This document shows, in pieces, positions 34,916 to 44,363 of a stretch of 64,000 nt of DNA (its first letter is position 1; the number at the start of each line of letters is the position of its first letter). The DNA comes from Fimbriiglobus ruber. Its GTDB lineage: Bacteria > Planctomycetota > Planctomycetia > Gemmatales > Gemmataceae. Below the pieces are notes generated by a model. The model saw only the letters and a program-made list of their open reading frames with translations. It was not told the DNA's origin and searched no databases. The DNA lies in NCBI RefSeq assembly GCF_002197845.1, contig NZ_NIDE01000003.1, positions 248,001-312,000 of the forward strand, given 5' to 3'. The translations under genes were made by a program, and so were the position numbers.

Positions 34916-36325
34916 TCATTTCCTTGTCCCACGACCACCCGGGGCCGTTAACAAAGGCTTTGTGCCCAAACCCCCATATCCCCGGTAATCGCCCTTGCCA
35001 CGGGCCAAGTGGATCGCGACCGTCCCGGGCGTAGTTCCCGGTTGCATCGAGTCGTAAATGCCCAGGTGGTGGCCTTCGTACACGGACTGATTCGTCCCGT
35101 TCCACCCGTACCCGTCTTGTTCGGAAACCTGTCCCAAGCGGTCTTTCGTCATTTCGATGATGACGAACCTCTTTTTCGTCGCCTCCGTCAGTTTCAGAAA
35201 GCGAATATCTGCCGGCACCTTCGCGAGAGGGATGGCGAACTGGTCCCGGCCGCTCTTCGTATCGGTGTTCCAGATAGTCGCGTCGTCCGATCGGAAGATC
35301 ACTTTCCATGAGCCGGTCGGGCCGGTCGGGCCGCTCGCGGGCCGCGAACCCCTCAGTTCGATCGCCTTGGCCATTTCCTTCTGTCGCTTTTCCGCCCGCA
35401 CGATGTCCAGGCCGGTCAATTCGGACCCACACTGCTTGTACCAGTAGCAGGCCCGCAGCCGGAGTTCGAGGCGCTCGGCCCCGTCGAACGTCTCGCCGAT
35501 ATCCCACCAGCGGTTGGCGACCTCGGCCCGGGAGGTCGATGCGTCCGGGCTGGCCAGATCCCGGGTAGCCGCTTCCTTCAGTTTCGCGTCGTCGCTATTG
35601 GCCAGGAGCGGTAACCCGGCGTCCCAGTCGCCCTTGAGCAGGCAGAGGAACTTCCCGAGCCGGCCGGCCGCGGCGGAGTCGTTCGGGTTCGCCTTGAGCG
35701 CCGCCCGGTCGGCGGCGGCCGCCTCGGCCACCTTCCCGATCGCGGCCACGTCCTTGACGCGGGCCGCGACCACGCCGGCGAGGTTCGACCCGGTGGCCCG
35801 CGACGCCGCACCCGCCGCGACCTTCAGCATTCGATCCGCGGCCGGGTACGCGTCCGCGCGAACGGCTTCGTCCGCCGCGGCGAGGGCGGCCTCGGCCAGC
35901 GTTCGCGCCGGGCTGGTTCGGGCCGTACCCAGTGCTTCCAGGGCGGCCAGTTTGTTTTCGACCGGATTGACATCGAAAGCCTTGGTGGTCGCGTCCGCGG
36001 CGGTCATCGTCAAGGGCACGTCTCCGCCGCGGGCGGCCAGGTTGCGGGCCTCGCGATAAAGGACGAACTTCGCCGCCGGGTCGTCGTTCGTCTCGTCGCC
36101 GAATTTGAGCAACTTCTTGGCGAGGTCGACCTGATCTGCAGCTTTCTTCTTCGCGAAGTCCGCTTTGAAGACATTGCGAACGACCTTCTCGGCCTCCGCC
36201 ACAACGGGGTCGGTCGGGACCGGGAGGCGGTCGCCGGTCACCGGTGGTGTGCCTTGTGGGGCGGCGGTCAATCCTGACAGCACGACGAAAATAAACGCGA
36301 GGGCGATGAATGAACATCGTTTCAT
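34916..36325 (-). CDS. secreted hypothetical protein
   Basis: 469 residues from ATG 36325 (open upstream to 36379, but the signal peptide begins here: MKRCSFIALAFIFVVLSGL). Residues about 40-300 are helix-rich, with Ala-rich repeated helices (AADEAVRADAYPAADRMLK); about 350-460 look like a beta domain (WKVIFRSDDATIWNTDTK ... GHHLGIYDSM). Function unknown; secretion and context with DUF1501 suggest an envelope role. No catalytic motif identified. Confidence 0.75.
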   Translation of the reverse strand: MKRCSFIALAFIFVVLSGLTAAPQGTPPVTGDRLPVPTDPVVAEAEKVVRNVFKADFAKKKAADQVDLAKKLLKFGDETNDDPAAKFVLYREARNLAARGGDVPLTMTAADATTKAFDVNPVENKLAALEALGTARTSPARTLAEAALAAADEAVRADAYPAADRMLKVAAGAASRATGSNLAGVVAARVKDVAAIGKVAEAAAADRAALKANPNDSAAAGRLGKFLCLLKGDWDAGLPLLANSDDAKLKEAATRDLASPDASTSRAEVANRWWDIGETFDGAERLELRLRACYWYKQCGSELTGLDIVRAEKRQKEMAKAIELRGSRPASGPTGPTGSWKVIFRSDDATIWNTDTKSGRDQFAIPLAKVPADIRFLKLTEATKKRFVIIEMTKDRLGQVSEQDGYGWNGTNQSVYEGHHLGIYDSMQPGTTPGTVAIHLARGKGDYRGYGGLGTKPLLTAPGGRGTRK

Positions 36326-36410
36326 GAGTGCAGCTCGCCGGGGACCAAATTGGAGCCTACCTAACCGCGAAGTTAACATACGCCCCTCGGTCTTATCCGC
36401 CCCCGCGGGA

Positions 36411-37841
36411 TCACATCACCGGCATCGGTTCACCCAGGTAGACATGGTGCGGGCGGCCCTCGGCGTCCTGCCAGGCGCCCGTCGGCGGGATGCCGAGGGC
36501 GGAATAGATGGTCGCCGCGAAATTCTCCGGGCTCTGCGGGTCGGTCGAAGGGTAGGCTCCGTTCTTGTCCGTCGACCCCACCACCCGGCCGCCGCGAACC
36601 CCACCGCCGGCGAGGAACACGCTCTGGGCGGCGCCCCAGTGATCCCGACCCGGCCCCTTGTAAAACTGCGACAGCGTACTCAGCCGTGGCGTCCGCCCGA
36701 ACTCCCCGGCCATCACGATTAGCGTCGAATCGAGCAGACCGCGGTCGCCGAGGTCGTCCAGCAGCGCGGTTACCGCCCGGTCGGTCGGGGGAAGGAGTTT
36801 GTCTTTCAGGTTCGGGAACATGTTCCCGTGCGTGTCCCACGTCTCGTTGTTGCCGAGGTTCACCTGGACGAGGTTCACCCCCGCTTCCGTCAGCCGGGCC
36901 GCCATGAGCAACGACCAGCCGAAGGCGTTCCGCCCGTAACGGTCGAGATCCTTCGGGGCGACCTGGGACAGGTCGAACGCCCGCCGCACCCGGGCGTCCG
37001 TCAGGAGCGAGACGGCGTCCCGCCGCGCGCGGTCGAACGCCCCGGTACACGCGGCCGTATCGAGTGCTTTTCGTTTCGCGTCGATCCCGCTGAGGACCGC
37101 CATTCGCCCGTTGAATCGGGTCGGGTCAACGCCCGCCGGCAGGCTCAGGTCGGGGGCGAGGAAGACTTTCCGCGTGGGCGTGTAAGTTCGCCCCTGGTGG
37201 TCGAACTCGTACCCGGGGTAGGCCCCGTAAGCCCGCGGCTCGAACGGCGACGCCTCAATGAACCACGGGTCGCGTTGCCGGCCCATGACGCCGGCGAATT
37301 GCCCCGGGACGACCCGCCCGGAGTTGTGGACGATCTTGTCGGGCAGCACGACGGCCGGGGGCAGGTTGTTGCGCGGGGCGGTCAGCGCCCCGGCGATCGC
37401 CGCCAGGCACGGGTGGTCGCTCGGCCGCGGGGCGGCGGGGCTAAATCCCGGCGGGGCGTCACTCCGCCCGGTGAGCATGATGTGGTGGCCGAGCGAGTGG
37501 TCGTTTGACTTGTGCGTGAGCGACCGGACGACCGCCCAGCGGTCGGACCGGGCGGCCAGATGCGGCAGGTGTTCGCAAATGCGAACGCCGGGGGTGCGCG
37601 TCGGAATACTAGCGAACTCGCCGCGGATCGCGCCCGGCGCGTCCGGCTTCGGGTCGAAGCTCTCGTGCTGAGACAACCCACCTGAAAGGAAAATGTAAAT
37701 CACCGACCGTGCGGGGTGGCGGCCGGAACCCGCGGCCCGCAGCTGGGTGAGGTCTCCGAGGCCCAAGCCGAGTAGGCCAACGGCCCCTGCTTGGATGGCA
37801 GTTCGACGGGGCACCAACGGGTGCGTCAAGGCAGGCGGCAT
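36411..37841 (-). CDS. DUF1501 family protein, Tat-exported
   Basis: 476 residues. An N-terminal twin-arginine signal (PRRTAIQAGAVGLLGLGLG, residues about 11-29) predicts export in folded form. The body matches the DUF1501 family of planctomycete sulfatase-like proteins (SVIYIFLSGGLSQHESFDPKPDAPGAIRGEF split; AVVRSLTHKSNDHSLGHHIMLTG; GEFGRTPRL). In planctomycetes such genes often pair with DUF1549/DUF1553 genes, which are not adjacent here. The ISKra4 element lies 91 nt upstream of the start and may affect its promoter. Confidence 0.92.
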   Translation of the reverse strand: MPPALTHPLVPRRTAIQAGAVGLLGLGLGDLTQLRAAGSGRHPARSVIYIFLSGGLSQHESFDPKPDAPGAIRGEFASIPTRTPGVRICEHLPHLAARSDRWAVVRSLTHKSNDHSLGHHIMLTGRSDAPPGFSPAAPRPSDHPCLAAIAGALTAPRNNLPPAVVLPDKIVHNSGRVVPGQFAGVMGRQRDPWFIEASPFEPRAYGAYPGYEFDHQGRTYTPTRKVFLAPDLSLPAGVDPTRFNGRMAVLSGIDAKRKALDTAACTGAFDRARRDAVSLLTDARVRRAFDLSQVAPKDLDRYGRNAFGWSLLMAARLTEAGVNLVQVNLGNNETWDTHGNMFPNLKDKLLPPTDRAVTALLDDLGDRGLLDSTLIVMAGEFGRTPRLSTLSQFYKGPGRDHWGAAQSVFLAGGGVRGGRVVGSTDKNGAYPSTDPQSPENFAATIYSALGIPPTGAWQDAEGRPHHVYLGEPMPVM

Positions 37842-37932
37842 GAGATCGCCCTCGGGGCGTATTCGGCAGGATCTCGACTATCGCCGATCTGCGAGAGCAA
37901 TGCAACCGGATTGTCGGCCCACGACGGGGTGA

Positions 37933-39450
37933 GGGGGTGTTCCAAGTTAGTGGGTGCAAAATGGGCGGGAGTCGGGTACGTTCGGGGAAGCGGTCCGAAC
38001 TCGTGACCGGGCCGGACATTTCGACCAGGATGGGCACCATGTCTCCGACTCCCGACCGCCACGCCCGTATCAAAGCTCTTCTGACCCAACTCCGCCCGGC
38101 GGCCGAGGACGCCCTCCGACGGATGGCCGAGCAGTTGGTCGATCGCCCGGACACCGAACTGTTCGGGGACATCGAGTATCGGCTCCGGGACGCCGCCCAT
38201 GACCTGGCCACGACGGCCCACCAGACCGGGCTCGAGGCCCGGAAAAAAGGGGGTACCAGGGGTCGAGCATCGTGTGCCCGGAGTGCCGGGCGGACGCCCG
38301 GTTCCACGCCTGGCGGTCCCGCCGGATCGTGACCTTGACCGGGGATGTCGACGTGTCCCGAGCGTACTACCACTGCCGGGCGTGTCAGACCGGGACGTGT
38401 CCGGCCGACGCCACCCTGGGGTTGCAAGCCGACGCCCTCAGCCCGGGGTTCCGGCCGTTGGTCACCTTGGCCGGAGTGCTGGCCTCGTTCGCCGACGGGG
38501 CCGACGACTTGCTCCGCCGATTCGCCGGTCGGCGGGTGTCGGCCGGGACCGTCTGGCGGGCGACCGAGCGGGCCGGCCAGGAGTGGATCGCCCGGACCCG
38601 GGCGGGGAGCGTGGTGGTCCCGTCCCCGCCCCAACCGGCCTGGGATTTCACCGCCCCGGACCAGACGACGACGATCGGGTATCTCGGGTTGGATGCGTTC
38701 CGCGTCCCGATCCAACACCCGGACGGAACGCAGGCGGACAGCCGGATGCTGTACATCGGGCTGGTGTACACGCCGGACAAGACGGGGACCGAGTACGTGA
38801 CGGATTGGAACCTCGACCAGGTGTGTGCGGGGTTGCGTCAGCGGGCCATTGCCCGCGGGTTCGGCCGCGTCGACCGGGTGATCGCGGTGTCGGACGCCGG
38901 GAACGGGTTGGAAGCCGGATTACGGCGGCATTTCGACGACGGGTTGTTGTGCATCCTGGACTGGTATCACGCGGTCGAACACCTCCACACGTATGCCCGG
39001 GCGGTGTGGGCCGACGAGGCCACGCGGGAGTCGTGGGTGGACCGGGCCAAGGGCACGTTGTACGACCGCGGTGGGGCCGGGTTCGTGGCGTGGATTCGGG
39101 ACCAGCCGTTGCCGTCGGGGGACGCGGCCGACGAGGCCCGGCGATTACTCCTCGGGTACTTCGACGGAACCCTTCACCGGACCGATTACCCGGCGTACCG
39201 TGCGGCCGGGTACGACCTCGGGAGTGGACCGACGAAAGCCGGGTGTAAAGTCGTCGGAGCCCGGTTGAAGGGAGCCGGGATGCGGTGGACGGTGAACGGG
39301 GCCGCGGCCGTCGCCGCGTTGCGGGCCATCTACCAAAGTGGCCCCGCGTTCTGGGACGGGTTCTGGGCCACCCACCCGAGGACACGACCGGCGGCAACCC
39401 CCAAAACGTTGGCCGCGTAAAAACCTACCGACAAACTTTGAACACACCCA
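37933..39450 (+). mobile_element. ISKra4-family insertion sequence
   Basis: 1518 bp. Imperfect terminal inverted repeats (left GGGTGTTCCAAGTTAG near 37935, right the inverse GACAAACTTTGAACACAC near 39430-39447). An 8-bp direct duplication CGGGGTGA flanks it (37925-37932 and 39451-39458). It encodes two overlapping frames. It sits just upstream of the DUF1501 gene. Confidence 0.85.
38039..39420 (+). CDS. ISKra4-type transposase made by a -1 frameshift
   Basis: Frame 1 starts at ATG 38039 (MSPTPDRHARIKALL) and ends at 38332; frame 2 (38272-39420, 382 codons, GTG start optional) carries the zinc-ribbon-like CPECRADARF...CRACQTGTC, the DDE-type catalytic region (IGYLGLDAF; VIAVSDAGNGLE; ILDWYHAVEHLH) and C-terminal YDLGSGPTKAGCKVVGARLKG. 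Between them A6G5 at 38243-38253 is a typical slippery run; a -1 slip there joins ...LEARK to ...GYQGSSIVCPEC, giving one full-length transposase, as known for some members of this family. The joining codon is inferred. Confidence 0.8.
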
Positions 39451-39458
39451 CGGGGTGA

Positions 39459-39568
39459 TGCTGGTGCGATTCCCGAAGCTGCGCCTGGACGCGGCGCATC
39501 CGGCCGTGCGAAAGTGCGAGAGCCTGACGTTCCGGGGTTTCGAGCGCCTGCCGGTCCGGTTCGATTGA
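39459..39568 (+). pseudogene. possible C-terminal gene fragment next to ISKra4
   Basis: A short frame (MLVRFPKLRLDAAHP...RGFERLPVRFD) starts just after the ISKra4 target duplication and ends with TGA at about 39568. It has no matching 5' half on the other side of the element and could be a decayed gene end. No family recognised; chance is possible. Confidence 0.25.
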
Positions 39569-39731
39569 CCCACCCGGACGGAGTTGCCGTTACTTCCACC
39601 GAGCGACCGGCCGGATACTCAGACGTGACGGAGACCCGCCGGGCGACTGTTCCCTGGCGGGTCTCACGCGAGTTCACCACGAGCTGTCGAAAACGCCGCC
39701 GTCATTGGGGTTGATGGCGTAATTCCAATTC

Positions 39732-41011
39732 CAGTAGTTCAAAATCCCCGTGAGTGAAACCCTTTATTCTTTAAACAGTTATGTTCGCGTATCAGAAAGC
39801 GTTTCGTTGTCGTTATTTCCTTGAGCAAGTACGGCCAACATCCACCTGAACTGGAATCGTTTCGATGCCGCTTGCACTCGCGGGTGCCTGTCCTCCCCGA
39901 ACCAGAGCGCCTGAAACCACACCCAAAGGTTTCGCAGCAACAGGGCCAGACCCACGAAGAACGATCGCAGGATCGGGTTCCGGGTACTGGTCCGGATTCG
40001 CGCCTGACCGAGTTGCCGATAGCTGCTTTCGATCCCGAACCGTGTGCGATACGCGTCACGCACGTCCCTCGGTGCACCCGACACACGCCAGCTGGCGAAT
40101 ACCAACGTCTTGGCCCGCCGCTTGTTCGTCCGGTGGTGGCGGTAGCTCTTGTAACTCACACAGACCCTCACGGTCACCTCCTCACCCTTGTGACGGTGCG
40201 TGTGACGATACCAGCCGGCGGGCTTGCGCCGGAACATCCGCCATCCCGTGGACTTCTTCCCGCGACGCGGCTTCCGCCCGCGCATCACCACGGGCATCAG
40301 GAAGGGACAGTTGCGCTCCTGGAGAAACTGCATCACGGCGACGCTGAAAAACCCCCGATCCAGAAGCAGTTTGCGAATCCTCACGCCGCTGTTCCCGACC
40401 TCGGTCAGGAGTCGTTGCAGAACCTCGACCGTCGAGTCTTCCGCCCGGACCCACGTGTACGCCAGGGTATACCTGTGCCCATGATGAATCAGACAGGCGG
40501 TGGCGTAGGTAAAAAACGTGGTCGTCCCCGAGCGTGGCTTGTTGCCCCGGACGTGATTCTTGGGACCGTGTCCGTGATACGGAATTTCGTGGTAATCGAT
40601 CGCCAGATCCCGAGACCGGCGGCGCGTGTTCGGCGGCAGCGGTTCGCGCAAGGCGTGGTTCAGCTTGGCTTCGAGCGGCTTGCGCTGTTTGGGCAGACGC
40701 GACTTCAATTCGCTGCGCGCCGTCTGATCGGAGATCGTACCCAGACGAAGGCAGGCCCCGAACAACGAGATGATGTTGGCCGCAGCCGTCAACACGACCT
40801 GGAGCAGAACCGGCGCAGAACATTTGCGCGAACTCGATGGTCTGAAGATCGGAGAGATCAGTTCCGCAGCCCGATCTTGAATTTGCCGGGAACACAGTTT
40901 AGGCTTCTTGGCAGAACGCATGTTTCGCCACTCCATGGCTAGGTCGTGCTAACCCACTATGGAGCCGAAACATGCGTTTTTTTCAAGACCACCTCCAATT
41001 TTGAACTACTG
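39732..41011 (-). mobile_element. ISH3-like insertion sequence
   Basis: 1280 bp with terminal inverted repeats CAGTAGTTCAAAAT (39732) and its complement ending at 41011, flanked by a 5-bp AATTC duplication (39727-39731 and 41012-41016). Inserted in the 3' end of the DUF1559 gene, both on the minus strand. The target size and transposase fit the ISH3 family. Confidence 0.85.
39779..40936 (-). CDS. ISH3-like DDE transposase
   Basis: 385 residues. Catalytic-type segments: DLAIDYHEIPYHG (first Asp), KLLLDRGFFSVAVMQF (second Asp) and FGIESSYRQLGQARIRTSTRNP (Glu), ordered as in the IS4/ISH3 superfamily of DDE transposases; the C-terminal RSFFVGLALLLRNLWV helix is also typical. Met1 or Met6 (MRSAKKPK) could start it. 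It should mobilise the 1280-bp element it occupies. No frameshift or internal stop is seen. Confidence 0.88.
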   Translation of the reverse strand: MEWRNMRSAKKPKLCSRQIQDRAAELISPIFRPSSSRKCSAPVLLQVVLTAAANIISLFGACLRLGTISDQTARSELKSRLPKQRKPLEAKLNHALREPLPPNTRRRSRDLAIDYHEIPYHGHGPKNHVRGNKPRSGTTTFFTYATACLIHHGHRYTLAYTWVRAEDSTVEVLQRLLTEVGNSGVRIRKLLLDRGFFSVAVMQFLQERNCPFLMPVVMRGRKPRRGKKSTGWRMFRRKPAGWYRHTHRHKGEEVTVRVCVSYKSYRHHRTNKRRAKTLVFASWRVSGAPRDVRDAYRTRFGIESSYRQLGQARIRTSTRNPILRSFFVGLALLLRNLWVWFQALWFGEDRHPRVQAASKRFQFRWMLAVLAQGNNDNETLSDTRT

Positions 41012-42027
41012 AATTCGTCTGGCTGACGCTCGTACTGACCGAGCGGACACTGCCGTCCATCATGGCCGCGTTGACGATCCCGGTGTGGACACTCGAAAAC
41101 GTCGTCGTGCTGATCTGTTGGGGGTTGCCGCTCTGCGGCAGCGGGTAGTTCTGCCCGTAGAGCGACTGGCCCGGGCAATACGCCGGGTCCGGGCTGTACG
41201 GGCCATAAGTCGTCCCGCCGCCCAGGCCGGCCGACCCGACCGCCGGCCACGCCCAGGTGTTGTAAGCCTCGGCCCCGCTGAACCCGCCGGCCGTGAACGA
41301 CGCCGGGTAGCCCCCGATCTGCTCGCCCAACCCGAGGGTGTTTGACGACCCGTCCGGAATGTTGGCGATCGTATACGCGGGAGGTTTGCCGAGGCCGAGT
41401 AAGGCCTGTCCGCTGCCGAACAGCACGAGGTTGTACGAGTAACAAGAGAGCCCCCACTGACCGCCGAACGGCCCCCGACCGCCAGGCCGTTGGTCTGCGT
41501 CGGGTCGGACGGGCAGGAGAACGTCTTGAGCGCGAGGTTCACGGCCCCGCCGCCGGTCGTCGCCGCGGCACCCCCGTAGCCCGCGTCCGTTCGGTCCGCC
41601 GTGTAGAGCGTGTAGACCGCCCCTTGTTCGAGGTACGGAAGAATCGCGTAGTGGGCCGATCCCTCGGCCGCCCGCCCGGTCGTCGTGTTCACGATCTGGT
41701 AAAAGTTGCACGGCGGCAGTCGGTCGCTATTGGTCCCGGCGTAGTTGTGGACGCCGAGGATGATCTGCTTGAACTTGTTCTGACAACTCATTCGGGCGGC
41801 CGCCTCGCGAACTTTCTGCACGGCCGGCAACAACAATCCGATCAGGATCGCGATGATCGCGATCACGACGAGCAGTTCAATGAGGGTAAACCCTCGGCGC
41901 CAATTCCGTTGGGGTGGCATGAGCTTTCGACCTCCGTTGAGTGGGAGAAACTTGAGAGTCAACACGCGGACGAGACCGCGGCCGCCGGTCCGGGCGGTGG
42001 TCGCTGGGAGTTCACGGGGGTACTTGA

Positions 42028-42354
42028 CTAACGCTTCACAGAGGGACGATCGGGGACCGCAAAGACGTCGTCGAATTCGGCCCCGGTGCGGTCGCGCAGG
42101 AGTCGTTCCGCACGGGCGGCCAGGATGAGGTGTTGCCACGCCGCCCGGCGGTTCTGACGGGCCAGGCACCGGATGCTGGTCCGCGTTCGGCGGTCGAAGG
42201 GGAAGCGGGAGAGCAACACCTCCGCCCGGTCGGCCACTTCGGCGTGGTCGAACGCGACCTTCCGGGCGCGACGGGCGAACCAATCCACGAAATCGCGCAG
42301 GACGGTGGCCTCGCCGGGGTAAGGAATCTCGTCGTGGGTGGGTGCGGCGGTCAT
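42028..42354 (-). CDS. small hypothetical protein
   Basis: 108 residues, rich in Arg/Ala with amphipathic helices ([25 protein letters not shown]). Function unknown. It lies 126 nt downstream of the sensor kinase on the same strand and may be the last gene of that operon. Intact frame with good codon use; soluble by appearance. Confidence 0.55.
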   Translation of the reverse strand: MTAAPTHDEIPYPGEATVLRDFVDWFARRARKVAFDHAEVADRAEVLLSRFPFDRRTRTSIRCLARQNRRAAWQHLILAARAERLLRDRTGAEFDDVFAVPDRPSVKR

Positions 42355-42480
42355 GAGCGACCTCTGCGAGCGGGCAACAGCACGCGGAACAGGAAACGAC
42401 GAACCGTCGCTCGCGGTGCAAACCGCGGACTACCGGCCGACGATCGACGGAATGATCCGGACCCGAGAATCGAGCCCGGA

Positions 42481-44349
42481 TTACGTGACAGGAAGCGTAA
42501 AAGCGAAGCGCGTGCCGACCCCGCCATCGCCCGACTCACAGGCGATCGAGCCGCCGTGTGCCCGGACGATCTCGCGGCACAAATACAGCCCGATGCCCTT
42601 GCCCCGCACCGTGTTGCGGTCGCCGTCGGCGGTCGTCTCGACGCGGAAGAATTTCTCGAACACCCGCTCGCGGAACTCGGTCGGGATGCCGAGCCCCTGG
42701 TCCGTCACGGCGATTCGCGGGGCGGGCGGACCGGCCCCCCCGGCGTTTTGCCCGGACACCACCCGCACCGTCACGACCCCGCCGGCCGGGGAATACTTGA
42801 GAGCGTTGGTCAGCAGGTTGGTGAACACGACACCCAACCGAACCGCGTCCCCCCGGACGAGACACGGCACGTCGCCCGGTAGGAAGCCGAGGGTGATTCC
42901 GGCGTCGTCGAACCGCGGGCGGAGGCCGCGAACCGCCGCGCCCGCGACGGCGTGGAGATCGACGACCGCGAGGTTCAGCCGCAGCTGCCCGGCTTCGATT
43001 CGGGTCACGTCCAGAAACTCATCGATCGTGCCGCCGAGTTCCTCGCACCCGCCGACGGCGGCGACCACCATTTCCCGCTGCCGGTCCGTCAGGTTGGCCG
43101 CGGTTTCGCCAAGGAGGAGGAGGTTCATTCGCAGGGCCGTCAGCGGCGTCTTCAACTCGTGAGAGGCGACGCCGATCAACTCGGACCGGAGGTGGTCGAG
43201 CCGGGCGAACTCGGTGACGTCGCTCAGGACCACGACCGCCCCCGTCCGGTTCCGCTCGAACCCGGGAACCGGGACGGCCGTCAGAAGATAGTCGCGCGGC
43301 CCGGCGTCCGCCATGACCCTGAGCGCCCGCCCGAATTCGGTGCGTGGGGGAAGACTGGGTTTTCCTACCAGGGCGGCCTCAATGTCGCCCCGGTGTTCGT
43401 CGCACAGGGGCAGGTCGCGGACGCGGGTTGCCCCGGTAGCCCCCAGTGCGGCGAACACCGCGCGGGCCGGAGGGTTGGTCGTGGCGATCGACCCGTCCGG
43501 GTCGATCACGATCACGGCGTCCGGCAGGGCGTTCAGGGTAGCTTCGAGCGTGGTCTTCGCGGCCACCAGTTCGCCGAGGCTGGAACTCCGGTACTCAACA
43601 AGTGCCTCGGACATGCGGTTGAACCCGGTCGCGAGGACGCCCAGTTCGTCGGCCGACGGCGCCGGCAGGCGGCGCGCGTAGTCGCCCCGGCGGACCGCCT
43701 CCAGCGACTCGCCCAGCGCCCGGACCGGGCCCACGACCGACCGAGCCAGCCAGGCGGCCACGACGGCGGCCAGGACGACCGCGGCCGCCGCCACCCCGAG
43801 GACGACCCGGGTCGCCCGCCCGGCCTCGTCCCGCGCCCGGACCCCCGCCGAGCGCATCGAGCGAAAGTGGTCCTCCCGCACCTGTCCGCAGGCTCCCACG
43901 GCCCGCCGCAACCGCGGGTTCACGTCCCGGTGGTACTGTTCGTGTGCAGCGACCCGGTCGGCCGACTCGACCAGTGTCGTCCCGGCCAGCCGGTACTCGG
44001 CCACCCGCTCCCCCAAACCGGCCGCGACCGCCGCCAGCCCTTCCTCCCCTAACCGGCTCGCCAGTCGGTCGTAGCAATCGTCCCCGCGGCGGCGCGCGGC
44101 TCCCAGGTCGCGTTCGGCCCGGGGGCGGTCGCCGCTGAGAGCGACCAATAGGGCGTCGTCCTCGCGCTCCAGTGCCTCGGCCAATTCGGCGCTCAGGTCG
44201 ATGACCTCCTGGTTGTCTTGGAGCGTTTCGCCCACGACGCTGCTCAGCCGGGCGAACGTGACCGCGCTCCACAAACTGCTGACGACGGTAGCGGCGACGA
44301 CCACGCACCCGGCGAGGACGAAACGCGTTCGCAGGCGGTGAATCCGCAT
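42481..44349 (-). CDS. membrane sensor histidine kinase (HAMP-PAS)
   Basis: 622 residues from ATG 44349; the frame extends to 44640 but there overlaps the regulator gene. Two membrane helices (about 10-32 and 168-190) flank a helical periplasmic sensor region. Next come HAMP ([19 protein letters not shown]), a PAS-like domain (about 265-380), HisKA with acceptor His about 396 in [17 protein letters not shown] and HATPase_c (N box [53 protein letters not shown]). Starts 15 nt after the sigma-54 regulator gene, so the two form an operon. Confidence 0.93.
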   Translation of the reverse strand: MRIHRLRTRFVLAGCVVVAATVVSSLWSAVTFARLSSVVGETLQDNQEVIDLSAELAEALEREDDALLVALSGDRPRAERDLGAARRRGDDCYDRLASRLGEEGLAAVAAGLGERVAEYRLAGTTLVESADRVAAHEQYHRDVNPRLRRAVGACGQVREDHFRSMRSAGVRARDEAGRATRVVLGVAAAAVVLAAVVAAWLARSVVGPVRALGESLEAVRRGDYARRLPAPSADELGVLATGFNRMSEALVEYRSSSLGELVAAKTTLEATLNALPDAVIVIDPDGSIATTNPPARAVFAALGATGATRVRDLPLCDEHRGDIEAALVGKPSLPPRTEFGRALRVMADAGPRDYLLTAVPVPGFERNRTGAVVVLSDVTEFARLDHLRSELIGVASHELKTPLTALRMNLLLLGETAANLTDRQREMVVAAVGGCEELGGTIDEFLDVTRIEAGQLRLNLAVVDLHAVAGAAVRGLRPRFDDAGITLGFLPGDVPCLVRGDAVRLGVVFTNLLTNALKYSPAGGVVTVRVVSGQNAGGAGPPAPRIAVTDQGLGIPTEFRERVFEKFFRVETTADGDRNTVRGKGIGLYLCREIVRAHGGSIACESGDGGVGTRFAFTLPVT

Positions 44350-44363
44350 CGGTCCGACTCCGT

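Larger units (their letters stand above)
39674..41920 (-). pseudogene. DUF1559 prepilin-like gene, frameshifted and IS-interrupted
   Basis: The ATG at 41920 (GGAGG 10 nt upstream) begins [19 protein letters not shown], the type IV prepilin-like methylation signal and hydrophobic helix of DUF1559 proteins. The first part (41920 to about 41470) is in one frame; the rest, including [22 protein letters not shown] and the family DGSVRSVS motif, is in the next frame, so one base is lost or gained near 41470 in a G-run. After SVSQTN the ISH3-like element intervenes; the last residues (YAINPNDGGVFDSSW) lie at 39726-39674. Both lesions make it inactive. Family role: pseudopilin-like, often secreted and highly expanded in planctomycetes. 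Confidence 0.85.

Noticed and set aside
38199-39248. Third frame of 349 codons over the ISKra4 transposase
   Set aside because: Arg/Gly/Pro-rich, no transposase motifs; the conserved motifs are in the frame ending at 39420.
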